This document shows, in pieces, positions 7,071 to 13,721 of a stretch of DNA of 13,721 nucleotides. Position 1 is the first letter of the stretch, and each line of letters begins with the position of its first letter. The notes beneath the pieces are model-generated. The model was not told the origin of the DNA. It saw nothing but the letters and a program-made list of their open reading frames with translations, and ran no database searches. The DNA is from Verrucomicrobiota bacterium (lineage in GTDB: Bacteria > Verrucomicrobiota > Verrucomicrobiia > Limisphaerales > AV2). The stretch is taken from positions 1 through 13,721 of the forward strand of contig QHOP01000427.1 in the NCBI GenBank assembly GCA_003219345.1, read 5' to 3'. The position numbers and the translations under genes were made by a program.

Positions 7071-7541
7071 ATGTCGTGCCATGCGCTCGGCACGAAAGGA
7101 ACACGTGAGCTACCCGAAAGCCTGCGGAATTTTGATTCTGGGCAAAAGGCCTGGGAACGTCGCCTGAAGTCCGAACAGGCTGGGGGAAACATGGTCTCGA
7201 CGCTCGTCCAGATCGGCCAGCAACGCACGCTGAAAATGTTCGCCGACTGGACCGACCGCATTGCGGCCGGTGAACTGCCTTCGGCGCCGCGGCGGCCGCA
7301 AGGGATCGAGCGCAACGTTGTCATCACGCAGTGGGACTGGGCCGACCCCAAGGCCTATCTCCACGATTTGGTGACGAGGGACCGACGCAATCCCACCGTC
7401 AACGCCAACGGACTCATCTACGGCGCGCTCGAACTGAGCGCGGAGAGCGGGCCACCGCACTGGTCCCAAATACGATCAACGAGAGCGGGCATCGCTGATC
7501 GGGGTGAGAATCGCATAATCCTGGTCGAAGCGTTCGCGTAA
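7071..7541 (+). pseudogene. Internal fragment of a large CxxCH-containing, carboxypeptidase-regulatory-like protein
   Basis: The frame reads 'SCHALGTKGTRELPESL', then 'AWERRLKSEQAGGNMVSTL', 'FADWTDRIAAGELPSAPRRP' and 'QGIERNVVITQWDWADPKAY', ending similarity at 'NANGLIYGALELSA' (about 7443). I recognise this series as the middle of long secreted proteins annotated 'carboxypeptidase regulatory-like domain-containing' in Acidobacteria and Planctomycetes, where a cytochrome c-type CxxCH site precedes it. Here the first Cys of the heme motif is replaced by Phe (TTC at 7068-7070, giving FMSCH). The N-terminal domains are missing, and after 7443 the text (SGPPHWSQIRSTRAG) is unrelated and overlaps the 3' end of the gene on the other strand. 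The ATG at 7071 is therefore a codon inside the old gene, not a real start. The product, if made, is unlikely to work. Confidence 0.65.
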
Positions 7542-8111
7542 TGTCCGCGCCGACGGGGCCGTTTCGGGAGGCCCTGTCTTCGGCACGATGGCCAAGTGGA
7601 TCGCGCCGAGCTGCAGCAACCGCTGGACATCAGGCTGAAACGCGGAAACGACCACGATCTTCACACCATATTTCCGCAACGCTGCCACTTCTGAATCCAG
7701 CAGTGGTGGAAACCCAAGGAATAGCACCAGCGCCGTAAGGCCGGGATGCGTCTCGAGTGCCTTGAACATTTGATCGGCGGGAATGCCGCCTCCGGTCGCC
7801 ATCATCTGCATCGGGGGCAATTCGACCTTTTCGATACTAATCTCGAGTGTGCGGTGTTTTTTCAAAGTATCCCGGAACGCTTTCAGTTCCGCTTCTACCG
7901 AGGGATTCGTGGCGTCGCCGCTGCCACGAGCCATGGCCAGGACACGACCTTTATTTGCCAGCAGCTTTGCGGTTTCTTCCGCCGTCACCGCGCCGAGCAC
8001 CTGGTAAGTATCGAGATTGACCTTTGGGGAGCGCCCCCTGGATGCTACGTAAACGGACACTGCGGCAACACCCACAGCAACGATTGCGATCAAGGCTTCT
8101 TTACTCCTCAT
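7476..8111 (-). CDS. Membrane-anchored protein of unknown function, downstream of a prepilin-like gene
   Basis: This 211-residue protein has one N-terminal hydrophobic helix (about residues 6-24, ALIAIVAVGVAAVSVYVA) after a short positive start, so it is a signal anchor or uncleaved signal with a periplasmic body. The body looks alpha/beta. A strand-rich part around 91-97 ('LEISIEK') is followed by 'HPGLTALVLFLGFPPLLDSE' and 'KYGVKIVVVSAFQPDVQRLL', which alternates hydrophobic strands with helices like a Rossmann or periplasmic-binding-protein lobe. I cannot name a family. It begins 64 bases after the stop of the prepilin-like gene on the same strand, so the two are probably cotranscribed. 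The ATG at 8111 has only a poor ribosome binding site. Its 3' end meets the truncated plus-strand fragment tail-on, overlapping by 66 bases. Confidence 0.8.
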   Translation of the reverse strand: MRSKEALIAIVAVGVAAVSVYVASRGRSPKVNLDTYQVLGAVTAEETAKLLANKGRVLAMARGSGDATNPSVEAELKAFRDTLKKHRTLEISIEKVELPPMQMMATGGGIPADQMFKALETHPGLTALVLFLGFPPLLDSEVAALRKYGVKIVVVSAFQPDVQRLLQLGAIHLAIVPKTGPPETAPSARTLRERFDQDYAILTPISDARSR

Positions 8112-8175
8112 GGGTTATGCCGGCGTCAGTCTGGAGAGGGGTGCGGAAGGCGGCCGCCGCACGCTGGGAGCGGCG

Positions 8176-8991
8176 TCATTCGGCGTTCCAAGACCACATC
8201 CAGCGCTCGTCATACTGGTTATTGCCGCCGAGCCAGGCCGGGCCAGTGGCAGATTTGCCGTCTTTAGTTTTGCCCGGAAAGTACTGCAGACCGATGACGC
8301 TGACTTTGATGGAGTCGGCGTGTCCATCGGCAAATCCAGCAATGCATCGACCGAGGTGGCGGCCGACAGGCCGTTGGGGGTCGCTATCGTAATAGCCCTG
8401 ATTGGTTGGAACGCGCCAGTAAAGAGACTGCTGCTTGCGCACTTCGATCCAGGCATCCGGGTTTTTCTCCCTTGGGTTGGCGATCAAGCCGGAATCGACA
8501 AATGGGAGCTTTCTGACCGGGTTCTTGAGCGTAGCCAGCTTTGGACGCCAGTCGGTAGACCAGGCCGAGAGTTCCGGATGCCCCAACGCCACGCCGAGTC
8601 CACCGGGTCCGCCAGCCGTGCTGGCCATGTTGGCTTTGACGCTTGGACAGCCCGTAACATTGGTGCCCTGCAGGTAAGGCCGGAACAGATCCACCCACCA
8701 GGTCACCGATCCTGGGTAAAAAGCGCCGGTCGGCGCGGGCTGGAAGAGGTAAAGCGTCACGCAATGATCGCCTTGGTCATCGGCATACAGAGTGTAGCTG
8801 AGGGCCATCTGACGGATATTGCTCATGCACTTGACCGAGGCCGCCTTTTCCTTCGCTCGAGACAACGCTGGCAACAACATGCTCGCCAGGATGGCAATGA
8901 TTGCGATCACCACGAGCAGTTCGATCAGAGTGAAACCAGACGCGCGAGCCGCAGCGGAGGGGCGCTTCTGAATTTTCACGCGCAGTTTCAT
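8176..8991 (-). CDS. Prepilin-type N-terminal methylation domain protein (pseudopilin-like, Verrucomicrobia type)
   Basis: The N-terminus is a short Lys/Arg/Ala-rich leader followed by the type IV prepilin/type II secretion signal G|FTLIELLVVIAIIAILASM. Cleavage is expected after the Gly, with Glu at position +5 and a hydrophobic helix running into LLPALSRAKEKA. The conserved 'CMSNIRQMALSYTLYADD' follows. Near the C-terminus is 'RHLGRCIAGFADGHADS', matching the H...ADGH motif found in the large families of such proteins in Planctomycetes and Verrucomicrobia (related to DUF1559). I chose the ATG at 8991, giving 271 residues; a TTG two codons upstream (8997) is possible but less likely, and an AGG lies about 7 bases before the ATG. 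It would be processed by PilD-type peptidase and sit in the inner membrane or a pseudopilus. It heads a likely two-gene transcript with the gene at 8111. A CCCCGCGGGG palindrome (9007-9016) lies in its leader. Confidence 0.93.
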   Translation of the reverse strand: MKLRVKIQKRPSAAARASGFTLIELLVVIAIIAILASMLLPALSRAKEKAASVKCMSNIRQMALSYTLYADDQGDHCVTLYLFQPAPTGAFYPGSVTWWVDLFRPYLQGTNVTGCPSVKANMASTAGGPGGLGVALGHPELSAWSTDWRPKLATLKNPVRKLPFVDSGLIANPREKNPDAWIEVRKQQSLYWRVPTNQGYYDSDPQRPVGRHLGRCIAGFADGHADSIKVSVIGLQYFPGKTKDGKSATGPAWLGGNNQYDERWMWSWNAE

Positions 8992-9181
8992 GATCAAACC
9001 TGGCAGCCCCGCGGGGGTTGGTTGAACACCCGTGAGCGTCCATGTCGGTGTAACGCTCCCTTAGCAAATTGATCCATCAAGAGCAAGGCTGAATTGAGAA
9101 TCAACACCGGCAATGAATCTGAGGCGCTCCCGCAGATCCCTGCAACGGCCACCGTCAACCCGTTAAAGTTGGCTTTAGAAT

Positions 9182-9304
9182 ATGAGTACGTCAGACGAAA
9201 AATTTGAAGAACTGGTCAAAAAATATCCAGAATGGATTTCCTATCGTTCTGATCGGTTTGATCGCCTTCTGCCAGGCTCGATCAGCCAACTCCCGATTGC
9301 GTAA
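9182..9304 (+). CDS. Small reading frame, possible 5' fragment of an unidentified gene
   Basis: A 40-residue frame starts at the ATG at 9182 with MSTSDEKFEELVKKYPEWIS, an acidic/Lys-rich, helix-forming start that looks like a genuine cytoplasmic protein N-terminus. From about residue 26 (base 9257 onward) the DNA is instead the antisense of a TPR gene on the other strand, so the last 14 residues are probably accidental. This suggests that only the first 25 codons of some gene remain. No clear Shine-Dalgarno precedes it, and the family is unknown. The alternative is a chance frame. Confidence 0.35.
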   Translation: MSTSDEKFEELVKKYPEWISYRSDRFDRLLPGSISQLPIA

Positions 9305-9466
9305 GCCGGCGGCGGCGCTGCCATATTCAAACCAAATCACCGCGTCAGCGGAGCATAGCTGGCTCAATTTTTGGTAACGCGGCAGCGCCTGGGCAAAGTT
9401 ACTCGCGAGCAGAAACTGGCGAGCCTTCCTGAGCTTTTGTTGAACCTGGGCCGGTATCATGCGCAT
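9191..9466 (-). pseudogene. N-terminal fragment of a TPR protein (3' end lost)
   Basis: From ATG 9466 (or the ATG at 9460) the minus strand encodes 'MIPAQVQQKLRKARQFLLAS', then 'FAQALPRYQKLSQL', 'AVIWFEYGSAAAGLRNRELA' and 'DRAWQKAI'. These are two tetratricopeptide helix pairs of the kind that begin Verrucomicrobia TPR proteins, often fused to a sulfotransferase domain. At about 9263 the similarity stops; the remaining residues ('KPIRTIGNPFWIFFDQFF') have no TPR pattern, and a TGA follows at 9191-9193. The frame is open upstream to 9793, but that part lacks homology and overlaps the end of the propeller gene, so the later ATG is preferred. Normal relatives have many more repeats, so this is a truncated gene. 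Confidence 0.6.
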
Positions 9467-9684
9467 TGAACCTAAAAACGGCGGTTGATTGGAACAGGAG
9501 ATAAGGTAACGGAGGATGAAGAGGATCACTTCCGATCCCGCGCTCCGACGCATGCACCTCGCCGCTGACTGTTCCGAGCGATGAACCATGAGTTCTTTGG
9601 TCTCGGTTTGCTCTGTTTCCGCCTGATGATTCCACCTGCTCTTTTCAGATTGAGATGCTTCCGATTTTTTCTTTCCCCGGCCTG

Positions 9685-11861
9685 TCACTGCTGCTCGAGC
9701 CGAAAGAAACCTTGGCCGAGGGAGGGCGACACCGTCACCTGATAGCGCAGGTTGGTGAAATTGAGCGTTGCGGGCGTCGGCACACCGGTCCACTTCGTCG
9801 AGCCCAAATCAAAGCTCTGTTCCAACACATAACTGGTCGAAGGCACGAGCCAGGAGACGCCGAGGCTCCCGCCAGAAGCATTAATGCTCAAACGTGGTGA
9901 AGGTTGGGGCGGGAAAGGCGGGATGGGGAATTGCAAGGTGTAGATAACAGGATCAACAGATGCCACCGCCGCGACCTTGCTTCCATCCGCCGAAGAGGCA
10001 ACGGCGGCCCAATACTCATTGGGCGCGATGGTCTGCGTCCAGGTCGCTCCCGAATCGGCTGAGCTGTAAATCGAGCCGTCATGGACTGCCGCCACGAGCT
10101 TGCTTCCATCGGCCGAAGAGGTGACGGACGACCAAGAGTTGCTCGGCGCGCTGGTCTGCGTCCAGGTCGCTCCCGAGTTGGTCGAAGTGTAAACCGACCC
10201 GGGGTCGTAGATGGCATTGAGCGTCGCCACCGCCACGAACTTGCTTCCATCGGCCGAGGCAGCGACAGACGACCAAGAGTTGCTCGGAGCGCTGGTCTGC
10301 GCCCAAGTCGCTCCAGAATCGGGTGAAGTGTAGATCGAGCCGGGGAGACCCAAGGCGTTCCACGTGACCACCGCCACGAGCTTGCTTCCATCCGCCGAAG
10401 AGGCGACGGACGACCAAAAGTTGATCGGTGCGCTGGTCTGCGTCCAGGTCGCACCCGAATTCGTCGATGTATAAATCGAACCCACAAGACCGGACTCAGC
10501 GGCAGAGACCACTGCCACGAGCTTGTTTCCATCCGACGAAGATGCGACGGCGATTCGCCCGCGCATGCTGGGCACGCTGGTCCACCACCAAATCGATCCC
10601 GAATTCGTCGAGGTGTAAATCGAGCCCCCGTTTTGGCCGTCAAACGACGCCGCCACCAATTTAATTCCATCCGCGGAACAGGCGATGGACGACCAAAAGT
10701 TGGTCGGTGCGCCGGTCTGCGTCCAAGTCGCGCCCGAATTCGTCGAGGTGCAAACCGGACCGCCAGAACCAGACCCATCGTCAGAAGCAGCCGCGACGAG
10801 CTTGCTTCCATCGGCCGAGAAGGCGACGGAAACCCATTGCGGTCGGCACCTGCCACGAGCCTGCTTCCATCGGCCGAAGAGGCAACGCAAGCCCACGGCC
10901 GAACGGGCGCGCTGGTCTGCGTCCAGGTCGCTCCCATATCCGTCGAGGTGTAAATCCCGCCCGGGATGACCGCCGCCACCAATTTGGTGCCATCCGCCGA
11001 AGAGGCGACGGACGACCAAGAGTTGCTCGGCGCGCTGGTCTGTATCCAAGTGGCCCCAGAATCGGGTGAGGTGTGAATCGAGCCGGGGTTGGCAAAACCA
11101 GACCCATCGTAAATAGCCGCCGCCACCAATTTGATTCCATCGGCCGAAGAGGCGACGGCGATTTGCCCTCCGATACCGGGCGCGCTGGTCATCGTCCAAA
11201 TCGCTCCCGAGTTCGTCGAGGTGTAAATCGGGCCCGAGATGACCGCCGCCACCAATTTGGTTCCATCGGCCGAAGAAGCGACGGACGACCAAGAGTTGTT
11301 CGGCGCACTGGTCTGCGCCCAGGTCGCACCCGAATCGGGCGAGGTGTAAATCGGGCCGTAACTCGTCGCTGCCACCGATCTGGTTCCATCCGCTGAAGAG
11401 GCGACACACGACCAAGAGTTGCTCGGTGCGCTGGTCGGCGTCCACGTCGCGCCCGAGTTCGTCGAGGTGTAAATCAAACCGTCGCTGACGACGCTTAGCG
11501 TCGCCACCGCCACGAGCTTGGTTCCATCGGCCGAAGAACCGACGGACGACCACACGTTGTTCGGCGCGCTGGTCGGCGTCCAGGTCATCCCCGAATCTGC
11601 CGAGGTGTAAATCGGAAGGGGATAGTCAGTGCCGTAACCAACATGGCCCTGCCGTGCTGCGACTAGTTTGATGCCATCCGCCGAAGAGGCGACGGAAACC
11701 CACCGGCCGTAAACCCACCCGATGGGAGACAACGGTCGACCAGGTTCGCTAGCTGGTGTCCAGGTTTGGGCGAAGGCGAGATTCACGACGGTGAAGAGGC
11801 CGCCCAAGCCGGCCACTACTAACACCGGGTATTTTGGCCTCGTGGAGAATGGTATTTTCAT
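9685..11861 (-). CDS. Exported Asp-box (BNR-like) repeat / beta-propeller surface protein, interrupted by a frameshift
   Basis: The start at 11861 (MKIPFSTRPKYP) has a signal peptide, likely cut after AFA at residue 31, and an AGGA 9 bases upstream. Fourteen repeats of 40-50 residues follow, each like 'WSSVASSADGTKLVAAV' + 'IYTSTNSGATWTQTSAP'. The S-x-D/N-S-G-x-T-W part is the Asp-box of sialidase-type propellers. Repeats 1-7 are in the first frame. At about 10835-10848 repeat 7 breaks after 'LVAGADRN', and the protein resumes in another frame at 'WVSVAFSADGSK' (repeat 8), with roughly 25 residues missing. Repeats 8-14 continue to a C-terminal module (about 70 residues, 'STSYVLEQSFDLGSTKW' to 'FFRLEQQ', TGA 9685-9687). 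Read without correction, the first frame runs on to 9888. The fold is probably two 7-blade propellers at the cell surface. It lies 75 bases downstream of a delta-60 repeat gene on the same strand. Binding target unknown. Confidence 0.8.
9935..11702 (-). repeat. Coding tandem repeats, 14 units of about 120-145 bp
   Basis: Each unit carries a near-identical block matching 'gcctcttcggccgatgga' variants and a block coding STNSGATWTQTSAP, separated by a variable linker of 3-17 residues. DNA-level similarity is high between units (for example 10081-10200 against 10221-10340), so recombination or assembly collapse between units is possible. Repeat 7 (about 10840-10900) is incomplete. Confidence 0.8.
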
Positions 11862-11936
11862 GCAAATGATTCCTGATTGTTTTGGGTGAACTATTTCTTC
11901 AGGAATAGGTCTACTTCCGGGTAATCGGCACGTGGC

Positions 11937-13721
11937 TCATTGCGTCAATAGACGCGCGCGGTAAAACCGTTGGTTAAGCATCGGTGCCGTCGTATCTGTG
12001 AAAGTCAACACGTTCGTGCCCAATTGAACCCAGTCGGTCAGATTTGAGGAGCCTTCGAGCACGTAATGCGCGGAGTCGGGCGCATATAATGACAAAGTCA
12101 CCTGACCGTTGGCCTGGCGTGTGATTCCGTCCGCTGAAAATCCAATATCGGGGTTTCGAACTGTTACCGTGAGAGTGCTCAGGCCCAATGCTCCGCCACT
12201 GGTGGGATGACTTAAGGCTACTCGGAACTGGAGATCGTACCTGGCCAAATGATCATCAAGGACCGGTATGTTAATCGTCTTGCTGACTTCCAGCGCGGCG
12301 AAAGCGAGCGCCCCGTTGGCGGCGACGTAGTTGAGGCCGGCTTTGGCGGTACCGTCGCTGGTGGCGTAATCGACGGTGAGCGCATTGCTGGTATCTCCGA
12401 CCCGCTGCACCGTAGCTATCGCGACGCCCGCGTTTTCATTCACGGTGATGTCGGCCGAGAAAATACCGGTGTTGGGATCCTGAGTCGAAACGAACTGGAT
12501 GCGTGGCTGGCCGGGATTCCCATAGAGCCGGGCGATGCCCGGACGAACAATTGAGTCAGCGCCATTGTTTAGGTTGATATTGTAGAACGACCCGCCGATT
12601 AGCACGTTCCCGTCCGGCTGCACCGCCATCGTCTTCACCAAGCCTTCTCCCCGCACTAACGGAAAAGTATCATCCAGCGAACCGTCGGGATTCAGCCGCT
12701 TGAGTGTGAAGGAGCAGCCCCAGTCGCAAGAAGAATCTGCGACCATCACGAAACCGTCGTTCTCTGAGGCCAAGGCATCGACACGGCGATTTTCTGCGAG
12801 GCCAAAATTGGGGTCCAACGAACCATCCGGATTTAGGCGCGCCAGATTGTTCCGGCCAATGCCATGCACGGAAGTGAACTGCCCGGCGATGAGGATCCCG
12901 CCATCGGGCTGGATAGTGATTGATTTGACTGTGCCGGGATTGTCGCCGTCCTCCACGCCGTCGCCCACGAAAAAGCTGTTGTCCAAGGAGCCGTCCTTGT
13001 TCAGGCGGACGATACCGTTCCGGCCGGCGCCGTTGACGGTGGTGAAGGTTCCGCCCACGACTATGGCGCCGTCGCCTTGCAGTGCCAGGGCGGAGACAGC
13101 CGCCGCAACGGGTATGCGATTAAGCGGGTCCCAAGGGTCGATAAAATCATATATCAGTTCTGTTCCCGTGATCACGCTGGTGTCGAGCGAGCCGTCCCGA
13201 TTGAGCCGCGCGAGGTTGGTTCGCGCAAGGCCATTCACGGTGTCGAAGGTACCGCCAAGAATGATCTTGCCGTTCGCCTGCACGACTGCCGCCTTGATCG
13301 CAGCTGAAATTGGGTTGCCGTTTTGATCCATAAACTGGTTCGTCAAGATAATGCTCGGATTGAAATTAGTGTCCAATGAACCATCCGCGTTAAGGCGCGC
13401 GAGACCGTTCAGCGTGACGTCATCCACGGCAGTGAAATTACCGGCGAGCACGATCTGTCCATTGGCCTGCAATGCCACGGCCGAAACTTGCGCGACATTG
13501 CCAAAGGAATCAGTGAGGCTGGTGCTGGCAATGAAGTTTGTGTCGAGCGAACCGTTAGGGTTGAGCCGGGCTATGTTTGTCCGACCAACATCTTCGACTG
13601 TGTCAAAGGTTCCGCCGATGAGAATCTTGCCATCGGCTTGCACGGCGAGCGCGTACACCGTCGGGGAACCGAATTGTTGCGACGTGACACCAGTGCCTGG
13701 ATTGAAACCGGGATCGATCAG
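11937..13721 (-). CDS. Delta-60 repeat and Calx-beta domain surface protein (5' end outside window)
   Basis: The frame is open to the window edge, with 594 residues visible. A GTG at 13658 is only an internal codon, since the same frame continues upstream with 'DPGFNPGTG'. Seven delta-60 (DUF5122-type) repeats are seen, each like 'VQADGKILIGGTF' followed by 'RLNPNGSLDTNF'; such repeats form beta-propellers in large secreted proteins. They are followed by a Calx-beta domain (about visible residues 407-521: 'ITVNENAGVAIATVQR', 'DYATSDGTAKAGLNY', 'INIPVLDDH'), a fold found in adhesins and Ca-binding proteins. A C-terminal module ('HYVLEGSSNLTDWVQLG' to 'NQRFYRARLLTQ') ends at TGA 11937-11939. 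The sixth repeat is irregular ('SSCDWGCSFTLKRL', two Cys 4 residues apart). The gene is 75 bases upstream of, and probably cotranscribed with, the Asp-box propeller gene. Role: cell-surface or secreted adhesion/structural protein, inferred. Confidence 0.88.
   Translation of the reverse strand: MIDPGFNPGTGVTSQQFGSPTVYALAVQADGKILIGGTFDTVEDVGRTNIARLNPNGSLDTNFIASTSLTDSFGNVAQVSAVALQANGQIVLAGNFTAVDDVTLNGLARLNADGSLDTNFNPSIILTNQFMDQNGNPISAAIKAAVVQANGKIILGGTFDTVNGLARTNLARLNRDGSLDTSVITGTELIYDFIDPWDPLNRIPVAAAVSALALQGDGAIVVGGTFTTVNGAGRNGIVRLNKDGSLDNSFFVGDGVEDGDNPGTVKSITIQPDGGILIAGQFTSVHGIGRNNLARLNPDGSLDPNFGLAENRRVDALASENDGFVMVADSSCDWGCSFTLKRLNPDGSLDDTFPLVRGEGLVKTMAVQPDGNVLIGGSFYNINLNNGADSIVRPGIARLYGNPGQPRIQFVSTQDPNTGIFSADITVNENAGVAIATVQRVGDTSNALTVDYATSDGTAKAGLNYVAANGALAFAALEVSKTINIPVLDDHLARYDLQFRVALSHPTSGGALGLSTLTVTVRNPDIGFSADGITRQANGQVTLSLYAPDSAHYVLEGSSNLTDWVQLGTNVLTFTDTTAPMLNQRFYRARLLTQ

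Noticed and set aside
9007..9016. CCCCGCGGGG palindrome upstream of the prepilin start
   Set aside because: It is a 10-bp self-complementary GC word with no loop; too short and too likely in GC-rich DNA to call a regulatory site.
8110..9072. A 320-residue plus-strand frame across the prepilin gene
   Set aside because: The minus strand carries an unmistakable prepilin signal and ADGH motif; the plus frame has no recognisable feature.
9467..9793. N-terminal extension of the TPR fragment up to 9793
   Set aside because: It overlaps the 3' end of the propeller gene, has no TPR pattern and contains stretches typical of non-coding sequence; the ATG at 9466 or 9460 starts the recognisable part.
10081..11396. 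Several 80-120 residue plus-strand frames with internal repeats
   Set aside because: They are the antisense of the propeller repeats, so their repetition is inherited from the real gene.
9935..11702. Regularly spaced repeats, considered as a CRISPR array
   Set aside because: Units are 120-145 bp, diverged, and coding throughout with an Asp-box protein pattern; there are no constant short repeats or unique spacers.

Overview
The window looks like accessory, partly decayed chromosomal DNA from a GC-rich Verrucomicrobiota bacterium, probably close to Pedosphaera/Limisphaerales. This comes from recognising protein styles, not from a database search. The clues are a prepilin-like protein with the Verrucomicrobia-type N-terminus and a late ADGH motif, surface proteins ending in a short 'YVLE...W...F(F/Y)R' C-terminal module, a SNF2-type helicase tail, a TPR N-terminus and a tyrosine recombinase of a type I remember from this phylum.

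Layout. (1) 1-872: the C-terminal part of a tyrosine recombinase (+), convergent with an excisionase-like HTH protein (-), the usual pair of an integrated element. (2) 873-2028: no convincing intact gene. It holds a perfect 12-bp hairpin, possible coding remnants and a degenerate tandem repeat with an 11-bp period. (3) 2029-2522 (-): the C-terminal remnant of a SNF2-family helicase with an internal frameshift, butting directly onto the stop codon of the next gene. (4) 2523-6956 (-): a secreted 1477-residue putative carbohydrate-active protein (CBM9-like, DUF4838-like, second barrel, beta-sandwich tail). (5) 7071-7541 (+): a cut-out piece of a large CxxCH/carboxypeptidase-regulatory-like protein. 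(6) 8991-7476 (-): a prepilin-like gene followed by a membrane-anchored protein of unknown function. (7) 9182-9466: a breakpoint joining the 5' end of a TPR gene (-) to the 5' end of an unidentified small reading frame (+). (8) 9685-11861 (-): an exported Asp-box/beta-propeller protein with 14 repeats, frameshifted at repeat 7/8. (9) 11937-13721 (-): a delta-60 repeat plus Calx-beta protein whose start lies outside the window.

Functionally the intact genes concern the cell surface: polysaccharide recognition or degradation, a pseudopilin-like protein and large repeat proteins. I see no defence system, CRISPR array, rRNA or tRNA. The most unusual points are the double-barrel architecture of the 1477-residue protein, the number of cleanly truncated gene pieces lying next to intact genes, the 11-bp-period repeat, and the 14-repeat (2 x 7) propeller broken at its midpoint.
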